Positions 33,491 through 46,095 are shown, counted from the stretch's first letter. The stretch is 64,000 nucleotides of DNA from Coenobita brevimanus (GCA_032717465.1 CM064655.1:22910603-22974602), one strand, 5' to 3'. Translations and numbers: made by a program. The notes: a model not told the origin generated them from the letters alone.

Positions 33491-35093
33491 TCAATCTACT
33501 GTGGTGCATTTGGGGTAGATAATCTGAGCCACCACAGCCACACTGAACACCGTGAACACTTTGGCCCAGTTCCAGTCCTCTGCTGCCCATTCCCAGACGG
33601 TCTTCATCCGAACCCTCTTCACCCGAAACCTTCCCTGACCCCATTTTGAGCCAGCTGTACTTATAGATTCAAACTCTGATTCTATGGAGCCGTCCTGTCT
33701 CTCCGATTCTATTTCCTCCTCCCCCATTTCCGATTCCATCTCCTCCTCCCTCATCTTCCCGGTCTCTTCCACAACACTATGGTCATCATCTTTAAATTCA
33801 TCATCTTTTACTACCTGTGTCGACTCTTTTTCCCGCTCCGTTTCTTGTTCGAGTCCCATTACCGTACGGAAGACATGCGAGATCTGCCTCACTGCTCCGT
33901 GGACACTCCTCCTCTGGGCCTCTATATCTAACACTTCAGCTACGGTGTCGACCAGAATCGTTTCAAGCAATTTTCGAGCCTCTTCAGCTTCTGGGCCATC
34001 TTTTCCACCCAGTATTTGCAGCTCTTCTGATACGTCTATTAACTCTCTCAGTTTTAATTTCTGATCAGTAATTTCATCTTGTATTGCTTCAAATTTCGCT
34101 ATCTCCATTGCAAATTCTTCTCTTATCATGTATGCTCTCTCTTCCTCTTTATCTCATCTTTCACTTCTGCCAGTTCTTTACTCCTGACTTTTGTCTCCTC
34201 ACTCTCTGTATCTAATTATCCCTCTTCCTCCTCCTTTTCCTCCTCCTCCTTCTCCTCCTTCCCCTTCATCTCATCCTTCTTCCCCGTCTCCTCCTCCTCC
34301 TCCTTCTCCTTCCCTGTCTCCTCCTCTTCCCCCTTCTCTTCCTTGCTCAGCTCTATTACATTTTCAGGTAATTCTAGTTCCTTTTCATCATTTTCTATTT
34401 TTTTCTTCATTTCTGATCTTTCCTTATCTATTTCCCTTTCTCCACTGTTTATTTTTTTCAAAAGTTGTATTGTTTTCTCTAATTCTCTTTCTTCGTTCTC
34501 CATTTCATTCAGTATGCCTATTGTTTCCTGAAGTTCCTTCCTTCATTTTCTGCTTTACTCAGTGTTTTTCTTTCTGTACTTTCTATTTCATTCAATATTT
34601 TTATCGTCTGTTCTTCGCCTTGTTCAATATCTCTCTGTTCAGTTCCCATGGTATTCAGCAGTTCTATCTCTTCCTTCTTCCCTACTCTTTGCATATCTTC
34701 TATTTTTTCCATTTCTCCTTCATAGACAGTCAACTCGTCCTCAATTAAGACATCCTCAGTTAAGTTATCCTCAGTTAGGCCATCCTTCGTCAGGCCATCC
34801 TCAGTCAAGTCATCCTCAGTTAAGTCATCCTCAGTCAAGTCATCCTCGCCTCCCTTCCAAGCCACGTTGAAATGCGCTGCCAGTAGGTCAGCGAGGGCGC
34901 GGTCCGAGTAAGAGTGGATGTCGAGCCCTGAAACCCATCTACGACACAGAGCTCGGGCTTTGGGGGTCAGGGGCGGCTGTTCCAGGACGCGGCGATCCTT
35001 TTGGTGCGGGGGAATCAAGGGGTGCAAGGGCGACTCCCCGTATACGGCTATCGCTTCATGTCGAGCCGGTCCGAGGGCCTTCTGTAGAGCCTG
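33491..35093 (-). pseudogene. frameshifted coiled-coil protein with possible C-terminal membrane anchor
   Basis: Three consecutive minus-strand frames read as one protein. The first (from 35093) includes RALCRRWVSGLDIHSYSD and LADLLAAHFN, then about eight DDLTE-like 5-residue repeats (34731-34850), and stops at 34518. The second (about 34535-34216) is a Glu/Lys-rich coiled coil (ETIGILNEMENEE, KTIQLLKKIN) ending in poly-Glu. The third (34158-33491) holds FAMEIAKFEAIQDEITDQK and EARKLLETILVDTV. It ends in an acidic/Ser region and the Trp-rich tail WEWAAEDWNWAK, followed by VFTVFSVAVVAQII, a possible tail anchor. Shifts lie near 34535 and 34160, and a TAA at 34216. Short introns or assembly errors are alternatives to pseudogenisation. 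I do not recognise the family. Confidence 0.55.
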
Positions 35094-36099
35094 ACGGCCG
35101 TATTCTTAAACATTTCCTTCCCTTGTAGAGGCATGGGAAGGAAATCTTTAGCTGAATTGGTATTCTTAAAAAATTCCTTCTCTTCCTGAGCCTCTCGAAG
35201 GGAAAGATTTTTCCTCTGGGCAGCAGAAATTATTGGAATTTGAAGGAATTCCTTGACCCGCCTCTTCAAAAATTCCTTCATAAGTATTGTGCTTTCTGTT
35301 GTGGTTCATTGGCTTACATATATTTAAAATGTTGACGGAAGATACTGTATAATTTTATTGCTGCAGTTTACAACGCTGCACTAATGTATAAGCGTTACTT
35401 GTATCTCTTTAAAAGTGTTACCCATGTTGGCTGCCAGGCATAAACAGAGCAGACGACGTACTACCTTCGATATTCATCCAGTCTTATATGATCTGACACT
35501 GACAAATCTTATACATTATGGCCAGGGTCACACGAGGATTCTTTTCAAAAAACATTTTGATTGTTAATTTGCCCGAAAAAGGAAAATCTGCCGTCAAGGT
35601 CACACGTGTGGTTCGGCTCATGTCTTCCAGCTGGAAGAAACCAAGTGAAAGCCGCCATGCGAGTACACGAGACGGACGTTAACAAGTGATTCTTACACTT
35701 ACTAAGAACAACATTAAGCATAATAATATTCCTCGAATATAATTTATTATCAAAATATTGTCTTGAGGAGTGAACACCGCTGCGGTGTTGGCCAGAATGG
35801 CATTTATGGCTGAATACAAACCAACAGTATGGATGTGGTGGCGACCTCTTGCATCTCATATGTGTTGTGCTTTCATTATCCAGCACGAGATATGCGTGTT
35901 TTGATGTATTAGTTTATAAATGTAACGCTCCACCATACCAAACATCAGCAGGATGTGTCATTTTAGTTTAACAGGGCTACCAACCTGAACATTATTCCTT
36001 CCCTTCCAAGGAAATCTTTAATCATACCGAAGGGAAAGAAGAATCCTTCAAAGGGAAGGAAAAGGTTAGGGAAGGAAGTCCTTTTAAGAATATGGCCGT
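35094..36099. mobile_element. TIR DNA element, about 1.0 kb, class uncertain
   Basis: Inverted termini ACGGCCGTATTCTTAAA (35094) and its counterpart ending at 36099 differ at one position over 16 bp. Subterminal TTCCTTCCCTT blocks are repeated on both sides. Internal sequence has no transposase I can recognise. The flanks GAGCCTG and GAGTCTC are only weakly similar, so the target duplication is unresolved. Confidence 0.75.
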
Positions 36100-36100
36100 G

Positions 36101-36262
36101 AGTCTCTCGCGTTTGCCTCCAGCAAGGTTCACGGCCGGCCACACGCAGCCTGGAGTACGCCTAGAGGGGGAGCATATCAGGGATCTCCACCCCCTCCGTC
36201 CCCCACCTCTCCATAGCCCAGTTCCGCAACCCTTTCTCCATCTGTCCCAGCCGCGTCGCCAT
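36101..36262 (-). pseudogene. possible 5' exon of the coiled-coil gene
   Basis: From an ATG at 36262 a minus-strand frame begins MATRLGQMEKGLRNW and continues through one TAG to RQTRET at 36101, where the TIR element begins. On the far side, coding-like sequence resumes at 35093 in a phase that could join it. This suggests, but does not prove, that the element lies inside the gene. Evidence is compositional only. Confidence 0.3.
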
Positions 36263-36707
36263 CTTCTAGCCTTCTTCCACTTCCCCTCCACCCCCATCAC
36301 CGCTAACGCTCACACCAACACAAACATCAGCGTTGCTTGCATTGTTGAGATGATTTAAATTAGGCGAGATAATTTAGGAGATAAAGGTTCGAAGCAAAAA
36401 CTAAGGCGCAGGTGGTACGTCTGAAGGGATTTTATCGTGAATGATGGTTGGTTTTATAGACATCCTCCCCAACCTGCTCCTCCTCCTCATCATCATCATT
36501 ACCTTTTACACATTATAACGAACGGGTGAGGTGATGTTCAGGGACAAGGAAAGAAATTATAATACAAAAAAAAAAAAAAAAAAAAAAAAGAGAACAGCCT
36601 CATCCATATCCCGAAATCTTTGATCCACCTCACCGACCTAAAGATCATCATCATCACTATCATCACACATTCATGTGGGGAGATATACTGGGAATTGTAG
36701 TTCGCTC
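36263..36707. other. intergenic with (A)n
   Basis: Poly-A at 36566-36589 and short ATC runs; nothing else recognised. Confidence 0.45.
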
Positions 36708-37075
36708 ACATTAACTTGGTCCTGATTTTTGTCCTTTTACGGCTTATTTCACGTACCCCAGAGGTAGAAAAAAACAATGTTACTGCTCTACACATTTTCC
36801 ATAGCACTTTCTCGTGACTACCACCATATGCAAGTGTTAATCTGTTGATAGAACACAACATTCAAGATGAAGAGATGGCGGTTTTAAGACCATTCTCTTT
36901 TTACCTTAACTTGGCCCAGATTTTCGTCCTTTTGCTGGTTACTTCACGCATCTCAATGGCAGTATAAGACAGTACTACGGCTCTACATCCGTTTCACAGC
37001 ATTTCTTTGTGACTAGCACCATATTCTCATCTCTTGCCATAGCTCAGCATTCAAGATGAAGGAACGACAATTTAA
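36708..37075. repeat. 195-bp direct repeat, two copies
   Basis: TTAACTTGG.CC.GATTTT.GTCCTTTT starts at 36710 and again at 36905. TTTC.(C)AGCA(C/T)TT(C/T)...GTGACTA(C/G)CACCATAT and CA.CATTCAAGATGAAG also recur at the same offset. About 80% identical by eye. Confidence 0.8.
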
Positions 37076-37169
37076 TGCAAAGTGACGACAGTATGCGTGG
37101 TAGAATGCGGTAGGGGAATGAGATGCGATGTGTGAGAAGTTGCATTGGAGCGTAATGTGTCAGGCACTG

Positions 37170-37216
<47 letters not shown>

Positions 37217-38030
37217 GAGTGCTTGCTGTAGTGTGGTGTGATGTGATGCAGTATGGTGTAGTGTGGTGTGGTGCAGTATGGTGTAGTGTGGTGTGGTTGA
37301 GTATGGTGTGGTGTGGCGTGGTGTTGTAGGATGTGGTGTGATGTTGTGTGGTGTTGTAGTTTGGTGTGATGTGGTGTGGTGGTGTGAAATGTAGTAATGT
37401 GTGGTGTGCTGTGGTGCAAGAATGTGATGTGGTGTGTGAGAGAATCTATTGTGTACGGCAGGGAGTTGTGGTGTGTGGTGGAATGTGGTGTCAGGAGAGG
37501 TTGCAATTTACTGGGTGGGTGGGGCATCATGCTGTGGTGTGGTGTGAAGATGTGATATGGTGTGTTAGGGAATCAGGTAAGTTTTAAAGAGACTGTGTCT
37601 GTGTGACGTGGTGTGGTAAATGGTGATGGGTTATAGTGTGCTGGTGGTAGTGGTGATGATCGAAGGTGTGAAGGGTATGCTGGGGTTATAGTGGAGAGTT
37701 ACGATGTAGTGGTGGTGGTGGAAGTGAGGTGGTGGTTGTGATGGCTGTGATGGAGTGATAGTGGTTGCGTGGTAGTGAAGAACTCGAGTGAATGAGAGTA
37801 TTGTTTAGATGGTAGTGGTGGGGGTGAGGTTGATTGGGAGAAAGTGGTGAAGGATCTGGGTGTGGTTGGGTTGAGGTTGATTGAGAGAAAATGGTGAAGG
37901 ATCTGGGTGTGGTGGTGGTGGAAGTGTGATAGTGAAGGACTTGAGTGAATGAGAGGTATTGTTAAGGCAGTGGTGGCGTGAGGCTGATTGGGAGAAAATG
38001 CCATTCTGTGAGAGAGCTTCGTGTAGACTC
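37076..38030. repeat. GTGTGGTGT-rich tract, (GT)n and 45-bp repeats
   Basis: (GT)20 at 37172-37210. Degenerate GTGTGGTGTGATGTG runs to 37620. GAGGTTGATTG(G)GAGAAA.TGGTGAAGGATCTGG then recurs at 37826 and 37871, with a partial copy at 37979. GTGAAG.ACT.GAGTGAATGAGAG recurs at 37773 and 37931. Confidence 0.8.
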
Positions 38031-38079
38031 AAAGGGATAGTTGAGTTCAGATTCCATTACATTTTTAATTTTATTATAC

Positions 38080-38250
38080 CCATCATCATCATCATCATCA
38101 TCATCAATGCTTTCACCATAACTATTTGTTCCTCCCCCTCTCCTCCTTATCATCATCATCATTGCATTCACCATACTTATTCCCCCCTCCTCCTCCTCAT
38201 CATCATCATTATCATCATCATAATCATCATCATCATAACCTTCCTTCCTC
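38080..38250. repeat. interrupted (ATC)n
   Basis: Several (ATC) runs separated by CCCTCCTCCTTA-like spacers. Apparent Asp-rich frames on the minus strand are artefacts. Confidence 0.85.
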
Positions 38251-39097
<847 letters not shown>

Positions 39098-39149
39098 CCT
39101 CATCGCACGAGGTGACCTTATGGCCTAAGGTTGACATTCCTGGCGTGTC

Positions 39150-39900
39150 CTGTCAGAGCTGGGGTGGTGGGGGGAAGAGGGAGGGGTGTTAGGAAGAGGT
39201 GGTGAGGGGGGAGAGAGAGGGGTGTCAGGTTGTGACTGGAAGGAAGAAGGAAAGGGGGAAGTTAAGTAAGAAAAAGAGAAGGACGTTGAGAGGGGTTTGT
39301 GGAGAGGGGGAAATGGAAAACGAGAGGGTCAGATGAAGGGTGGAAAGGGGGTTTTGGTGAGATGGATGGGGACAGTGAGTGGAGGAGGAGTGGAAAGAGA
39401 TACAAGATAAAAGTACCAGGCAAATGTGGAAGTTTTAATTAATTTTAAGTGACCTAAAATTTTGAGCGTTGTTAAAGTTGGTAAAGTCTACAGGCGTGAT
39501 TAGGGAGCTTTGGGATCTTTGAGGCTTGGTTAAAGTCTACGGGAGTGAAGCACCTCGTTTCCGGGAGAGAGAGAAAAAAAAAAAAACAAAAAAAAAAAAA
39601 ACATTAGTGAGTGACACACGGACAGGGCCGCTTCTAGAATTCAACATCTAAAAACAAAAATAAAGGTTGACAGAGAGAGAGAGAGAGAGGACAACATAAC
39701 TCAAAAAAGGTAACGAAAAAGAAAGAACGATAAAAAAGTCAGACCAAAAATAAAGCCAACCGGACAGCACAAATCCAAAAAAGAAAAAGAAAAGAAAAAG
39801 GAAAATGTGAAAAAAAAAAAAACATCTACTCCCGACACAAACTCCCGACCAAATAAATTTAAGGAGGGGCAAAGGAGTGGGGGTGACTGCGGCAAAAACG
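39150..39900. repeat. purine-rich tract with A-rich runs
   Basis: GGGGAGAGAG-rich to 39400, then poly-A interruptions near 39576-39601 and 39778-39823 and a short (GA)n at 39672. No gene. Confidence 0.6.
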
Positions 39901-40090
39901 CGCCGGGCCGACTCAGGTCCTGAATAAGGTCTTTGTAAAACTCATTAGGTAACAGGTGTAGGAATTCACGGGCGGTCTACATCCAAACCATGTTCCTCTG
40001 CCCACAAATGCGGGTGTGGTCAGGACTTATTTTTTTGTCTATTTCGGTCTGTAGAGAAGATTGAGAACATCGTCTACAACCAAACTACAT

Positions 40091-40104
40091 TCTCTGTCTC
40101 TGTC

Positions 40105-40185
<81 letters not shown>
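40091..40185. repeat. (TCTG)n(TC)n microsatellite
   Basis: TCTC/TGTC units then about 24 TC units. Confidence 0.95.
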
Positions 40186-40186
<1 letters not shown>

Positions 40187-40189
40187 ACA

Positions 40190-40795
40190 AGATTTAAGTT
40201 CATTCAACCCACTCCCTCTACAAGCAAATGCAGAAAAAGAATTTAGATACGGTTTAAATTCAACTTTACTTTTTCTCCTTCCTAAACTGTACACTTAAAC
40301 CCAATTTACATGTCCTAACCCACGTGCACCTCTTACACAAATTGGTCTAAATTCAACACCCCCCCCCCCCTCTCTTAGCTACTGCATAATAATAATATGT
40401 GGCTCAAACTCTTTATTTTCTACTTTTTTTTTCTCAAGTGTGATATTCAAACACCGTTCTAAATCTGCCTACGATTCACCTTCCAAATCTTCTTTCCCAC
40501 AGACACAGTCAAAACTCAACTGACTTTCCTCTCCTACAAGCTAAGGTCCACATTCATCTCACGTTTCCTTCTAACTCAAGTGTAAAATTCAAACCCATAC
40601 GTTATCTATCACAAGCTCATCATTCTCTCAAACAAGGTGCAGACTCAACCCATGTTTTCTCTTCCAGCATCTCAAGTGTAGTATTCAATATCAGTCTAAA
40701 TCCAACCCACGTCTCTCTTCTTTCACTATCTAAACTCGATCATGTTTCGTTTCCTTTCAGCTCTATCATCCATCTTCCCAAGATTAGATCCAACC

Positions 40796-40846
<51 letters not shown>

Positions 40847-41013
40847 TCTCTCTCTCCAAGTCAGGTCTGTCATCCTTCCCGTTCAAACCCAACTCATTAA
40901 CTCAGGTCAACTCATGTATCTGAACCCATAAGTTCATCTGACTAAACACAATCCAATTCAACCCACATCTCTTTTCATCCCAGCACGATCTCCTCTCTCT
41001 CTCTCTCTCTCTC
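40190..41013. repeat. degenerate C/T-rich tandem repeat plus (CT)n
   Basis: Phrases such as TCTAAATCCAACCCACGTCTCTC and CTCAAGTGTAATATTCAA recur many times with loose spacing of about 45-70 bp. (CT)n runs lie at 40798-40857 and 40991-41013. Highly decayed, so the unit length is uncertain. Confidence 0.5.
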
Positions 41014-41199
41014 CACGGTCCAGACCCAGGTCACGTTCCCTTTACACTTCGCCCCGTTAACTGAGGTGCGAGAGAACCACTGCTGGCTACTGTTGAGTCT
41101 TCTAATGGGCGCTTGTTAGGCCATTCTTGTCCAGCCCCCTCTTCCCCCGCCCATTACTGCCAGGTCGCCCCCGCTGCCATAAAGTGGGTGATGGGTGTC

Positions 41200-41760
41200 G
41201 CCAGGTACAGAGGCGGGGTAATTAGGGCAGGTGAGATGACGTAGGGGTGGGGGGGGCAGGTGAGAGGTAGGAAGGAGGGGTCGAGTAAGGAGAGAGAGGA
41301 TAGTGGCAGGGTGAAGAGAGGTAGAGAGGAGAGTTGCAGGGATGATTGTGGCAGGGAAATGAGAGGTGGAGGGAGGTAGGTGAGTGGCTGGAGGGGGAGG
41401 GTTGTGTTACTAGCAGGGAGGAGAGAGGTACTGAGGGAGAGAAGAAAGAGGGTGAGTGAGGAAACAGAAGGAAGAGAGATAGGGCGTTAGGACGAGGAAG
41501 GGAGGACAGACGCAGGGTGATGTAAGACACGGAGAACGGGCATGCGGGAGAGGATAAAGAAAAGAGGGGAGAACAGGGGCAGGGCAAAGGAGTAGAGGGA
41601 ATGTGAGGGTGGTATAAGTAAAGTTAGGCAGGGAGAAAGAGAGTATGGAAGAGAGGCGAGAAGAGCAGGGGAAAAAAAAAAAAAAAGACAGAGGGAGAAA
41701 GGATGACGGGAAGAAGTGGAGGAGGAAGAATAACAAAGGGGTTAAGTGAAATGGGAATGG
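41200..41760. repeat. polypurine GGGAGAGG tract
   Basis: G/A-dominated plus strand with GGGAGGAGAGAGGTA-like words. Minus-strand Ser/Pro frames are artefacts. Confidence 0.75.
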
Positions 41761-42480
41761 ACTGAGTAAAACTGGGATGGCGAGGGGTGCGGTAAGACAG
41801 TGTTAAGCCGATTTCACCTTGGCTTTAAAACTTATACTACGAGTTACCTGGCGACAGGTGGCCTCATGGAGAACACGTCACAGTTGGAGGGACGGCCATG
41901 CATGGGTTCTACCCCCAGGAGGCGACTGGAGGTTTATCGATCACGTAATGTTATCGAGGGAAACTGGCTAATTATCTACGCTTAACTCCATGAATTTGAT
42001 GACGTATTTTATACTTTTGCCATTTTCACGAGATTTTATTCCCCTTACGAGAGACTTTTCAAATTTAACAGGGTACCTATAGCATCCATGAGCACCTTCA
42101 CTAACAGGTTCTTTAAAGCTGATTAAAAATCGTCAGGAGATTATCAAGGATAATAATGCGGGTAAGTGAGGGGGTTAAATGTACTGAACTACGGCAGCCT
42201 AGGCTCGGGTCCCTACGCTCTGGAGGGATAATACAGGATTGGCTGTCAACATTTTTCATGTTGCAAGAACCTCATACTGCAATGCTTACTCTCCCCCACT
42301 GTGCAGCGACATTTTCCAACGCCCTGAATAAGGGGTGAATGGAGGAGGTTTGGGTAAGAGGGACTGGATGAAGATGGATGAGATAGGAAAGGACAAAAAA
42401 ATCTTGGGACAGAATAGGAGAGGGAGGTGTTGATGGGAGATAGTGATGAGAAAGAGTGGAGTGTGGCAGGATAATGAAAA
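41761..42480. other. intergenic with a MITE-like relative
   Basis: From about 41980 (CTTAACTCCATGAATTTGATGACG) to 42176 (TAAGTGAGGGGGTTAAATG) the ends and the inner GAGATTTTATTCCCCTTACGAG match the AACCCCTTCA family. No coding evidence. Confidence 0.45.
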
Positions 42481-42489
42481 ATGGAAGAG

Positions 42490-42720
42490 TTTAGTTAGTT
42501 CAGGTTAGGTTAGGTTAGACTGCAAGAGTTGGATGCAAAAATGAAGTAGGATAGGAGACAGAGAGAATCGGGAGGAATGTAAAATGAATAATGAAATGAG
42601 GTAGGATATAGTAGGTTAGGTTAGGTAAGATCAAGGGTTAGGTGGATGAGTTAGATGCAAAGATGAAGTGGGATAGGAGTGAGAAGGAACGGAGATGGAT
42701 GGAATAGTAATGGAAAGAGT
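42490..42720. repeat. direct repeat with short (GGTTA)n
   Basis: GGTTAGGTTAGGTTAG at 42509 and TAGGTTAGGTTAGGTAAG at 42611 are each followed by GA.TTGGATGCAAA.ATGAAGT.GGATAGGAG. Period about 110-120 bp. Confidence 0.6.
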
Positions 42721-43145
42721 GGGACAGAAAAGGAGGGCATAGAAGAGGCAAGAGAGGTAACAGTGGAATTTATAAGCTGGGGGGCAGAAGACAGGTGGCG
42801 TGGGGAGGGCAGGGAAAAAGTAGGTGTTAAAAGAGGAGGGCAGGATGGGACAAAATAGGATGGAAAAGAAATTGCAAGACAGGGGAGTAGTGGAATGTGG
42901 AAGCCAATGATGGATGATAGGTTGGGTGGGGCTGAACGGGGAAAAAAGGCTATTAAAAGGAAGGGACAGGGTAAGGGAGGACTTTAAGGATATCACGTGG
43001 GGCGAGGTGGAACGAGGTGAGGAGAGGTGCAGCGAGGTGGGGAGAGGCAGGGTGGAGCGAGGCAAGGTGGGGTAAAGGGAGGTGAAGTGAGGTGGAGCGG
43101 GGTAATGCAAGGTAAGGGAAGGTGGGGCCAGGTGGCGCGAGGTGG
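42721..43145. repeat. purine-rich GAGGTGGGGCGAGGTG minisatellite
   Basis: From 43000 to 43150 short GGTG(G)A(G)CGAGGTG units repeat with period near 10-20 bp. Upstream is general G/A bias. Confidence 0.65.
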
Positions 43146-43790
43146 GACGAGGGCAGGTCATGTGTAAGTCTGAGAGCTACGGCCGGTTCAGAGAGGTTTG
43201 TGGTCACCCCACTTTGCCTCGTCTCGCTGGCTATTTAAACGCAATCAGGGATCTTTTGATGTTATATCCACTGATGCTGATTTTACCACCGAGGATTACC
43301 TCTGGGGAAAAAAGGGAGGAGGGGAGGCAAAGAAGAGTCTAAACCACCTACCAAGCAACTCGTAATCCCACTTATGACCTACCGCAAAGTGTATCATTAG
43401 GAGATTTTAAGCATATGAAAGCGCAAATAGATAACATGCAATCGACTTACCTCGGGCATATATTAAGTATTCAGTGACGGCCAATCGGGAGCAAAGTTCA
43501 CTTCGTAACTCCTCTGACCGTATTTATGAAGGATCCCGAACAATTTGTATGATAAACGGGTCTCCATAAAAGTTAACTCAGAGGTCGTTTCGTTTTTCGT
43601 AATTCAACACCGGTTTTCACTCTCATTTGACTGTGAAATATTCTGTAGTTGTGTGATTGAAAGCAAGTGTATATAAAAAGAATCTTGCCCACCACTGAAG
43701 CTGAGAGTTTATAAATAGGACTTCACGTGTCTGTAGAAAGAAAATGATTACCCGTGTGAATAGCACCTTTAAAGCATCTCTCTACCCCCT
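43146..43790. other. intergenic, nothing recognised
   Basis: Carries a second copy of the CCGTATTTATGAAGG motif near 43518. No gene. Confidence 0.45.
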
Positions 43791-44035
43791 CTCCGTCGCT
43801 CCTCCCTTGCCCTCCCCCCTTCCTCCTGCCCCCTTGCCCCCCTTACCCCGAAATCTCTCTTTCTCCTCTCCCTGCAGCCCCTTTTCCCTCTGTTTCTCCT
43901 CCCTTCACCCATGCCTCTCCCCCCTTTCTCCAGCCCACTTGCCACCCTTCCTCCTCTCCTTGCAGCCCCCCCTTCCCCCTCCCACCGCCCCCTTCCCTAT
44001 TCCCCTCGTCCCCCTGTTGTCTCCTCCAAACCTAC
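43790..44035. repeat. C-rich polypyrimidine tract
   Basis: CCCCTT/CTCC-dominated plus strand. Open frames here are Pro/Leu/Ser-rich artefacts. Confidence 0.75.
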
Positions 44036-44329
44036 GACTCAAACTTGCGGGGCCCAGCACAGCCGAAGAGCACACTAATTGAATTTACACCACCCAGGCA
44101 TCATATTGGACTCTCTTGCACATTTGCGGTCGGCCCCGGCTACTAATACAACGCCTCTGATTCTAATGCACGCCTGGGTTAGGTTCGGATTCTTCAGTGA
44201 TTATGGCAGAGATGTTTATTAGATGATTGGCAGGTCTGTGGGAGGGGGGGGAGAATTTATCATCTTAAGGTTGAGAACGGTGGTCTTTAAGATACCCCAC
44301 TCCATCTTTATGTAGGAAAATATATCCGG

Positions 44330-45245
44330 ATGATGATGATGATGATGATGAGGAGGAGGAGGATGAAAATAATCAACTCGAAAAAAAAAAAAAGTTGATA
44401 TTTGAGGACTATTGAGAATGAACCATCTGCCAGACGTGTTCTGGGTGAATTATCGTCCTAGACCTCGGGAACGGACTTTCAGTCAATGTCCAGAGTCCGA
44501 TGCATAAAAAAGAAAAAAAAAATGTTGACATCGAAGGCAGTTGGGGATTAATTCTCTTAGTGCGTCATAAGCGGACTATTAAACCTCGAAAACGGGCTTT
44601 CTGTCATATGTCCAGAGCCGGATACACAAGCAAATAAACCTCTCCCTTCCTTGTTACAGCTCACACCTTTCCCCGCCACACCCATCCCCACACCTTTCCC
44701 CGCCACACCCATCCCCACACCATCCTGCCATTCTACATTCTCAAAGAGTCAGTGAATACTCTTGCCACGTCCTGACGATTTTTTATAAAGCTTTGGAGAG
44801 GCCTGTTGAACTGGAGGTGTTGAATGCAGCTTTTGGCGACCTTTTTAATTTAACATGTGTCCCCTAAGACGAATGAAACGGTGTACAGGTGGTAAGCATA
44901 AACCAACACAATACGTCACCTGATTCACTGGGTTAAAGAATGAAAAGCCGCTTCCTTCCTCTTATCTCATACCATCATACCACTCAGCATTTTAAAGGAC
45001 TAATTTAATTTCCTTACACCTTGTCAGCGGGCTTGCTAACCTATGTCCAGAGTCAGATATAAAAGAATAAAACCTCCACCTTGTTACACTTCTCACCTTT
45101 CTCCGGCACGCCCATCCTCACACCACCCCGCGACTCAGCATTCAAAGGACTAAATGCTTGTCCTTAAAATAGCTTCTCTCGATATAGCACCAACCCCCTG
45201 AGTCGACAGCTGTTTTTTTTATTTTTTATTATTATTATTATGTCT
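44330..45245. repeat. (GAT)n, diverged duplications and (ATT)n
   Basis: (GAT/GAG)n at 44331-44364. TGTCCAGAG(T/C)C(A/C/G)GAT recurs near 44487, 44610 and 45043 with similar downstream text (CTTGTTACA...CTCACC.TT.C.CC..CAC.CCCATCC). A perfect 28-bp tandem copy lies at 44667-44722. Short (ATT) run at 45225-45240. Confidence 0.6.
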
Positions 45246-45357
45246 AGAAGCGAGTGGTTGGTCGTGGGTAGAAAGGTGAAGATGCGTGTGACAGAGCGAG
45301 GAGACTGGTACATTTACTTAGTTCATTAGGTGCATATGTTAACTATGTCCTGAAGCT

Positions 45358-45516
45358 CCGGTGGCTTGGTGGTTAGTGTGCTCTCTTGATACGGAAGCCC
45401 CGTGTTCAGTGCTCGAAACCCAGCCATAGAGTATATCTGGAGTGGGTGCTGGTAGTTATGTATATTCTATCATGTAGCAGACTATATTTGCACCCTGTCA
45501 GTTCTACCTATAACTT

Positions 45517-45586
<70 letters not shown>
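45358..45586 (+). mobile_element. tRNA-headed SINE ending in (AC)n
   Basis: A-box-like TGGCTTGGTGG at 45362 and a decayed B-box TGCTCGAAACCC about 45 bases later are followed by a non-coding body of about 110 bp. The body ends directly in about 33 AC units at 45519-45586. Structure fits a tRNA-derived SINE. Confidence 0.65.
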
Positions 45587-45589
<3 letters not shown>

Positions 45590-45786
45590 GCCATAACAAC
45601 TCCAAGTTTCACATCCACCACTCTGACACACCTTCCCATTCAAACTTCATCAACATGGAGAAGGGTCAAAGTCTGTTTATTACTTTGCCTGTGGGAATAT
45701 CCGGAGTCCCGCAATGGATCTGATAAGGACTAATATAGATACAAATACAGATGGATATATGAGTTTACAGGTGTATATTCTTCATT

Positions 45787-45788
45787 AC

Positions 45789-45819
<31 letters not shown>

Positions 45820-45832
45820 TTCATCATCATCA
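45787..45832. repeat. (ATC)n microsatellite
   Basis: About 13 ATC units with one CTT interruption, followed by CAACAA. Confidence 0.9.
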
Positions 45833-45956
45833 ACAACAACAAAGGCAGCAGAAGCATTTCATCACGATCCATATTCCCACCTAAAGATTCGAACATGAAT
45901 ATTCAAAGGTGGGCTTACACATGTAAATTCGGAGAAATTATACGTGTAAACTTACA

Positions 45957-45961
<5 letters not shown>

Positions 45962-46004
<43 letters not shown>

Positions 46005-46062
46005 AACACACATACACACATACATTTCCATATGGTACTCTCTCCAGCACAACAATTAAACA

Positions 46063-46095
<33 letters not shown>

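Noticed and set aside
34079..34870. Plus-strand Ser/Phe-rich frames opposite the coiled-coil gene
   Set aside because: Complement of Glu/Lys codons; the minus strand has the structured heptad pattern.
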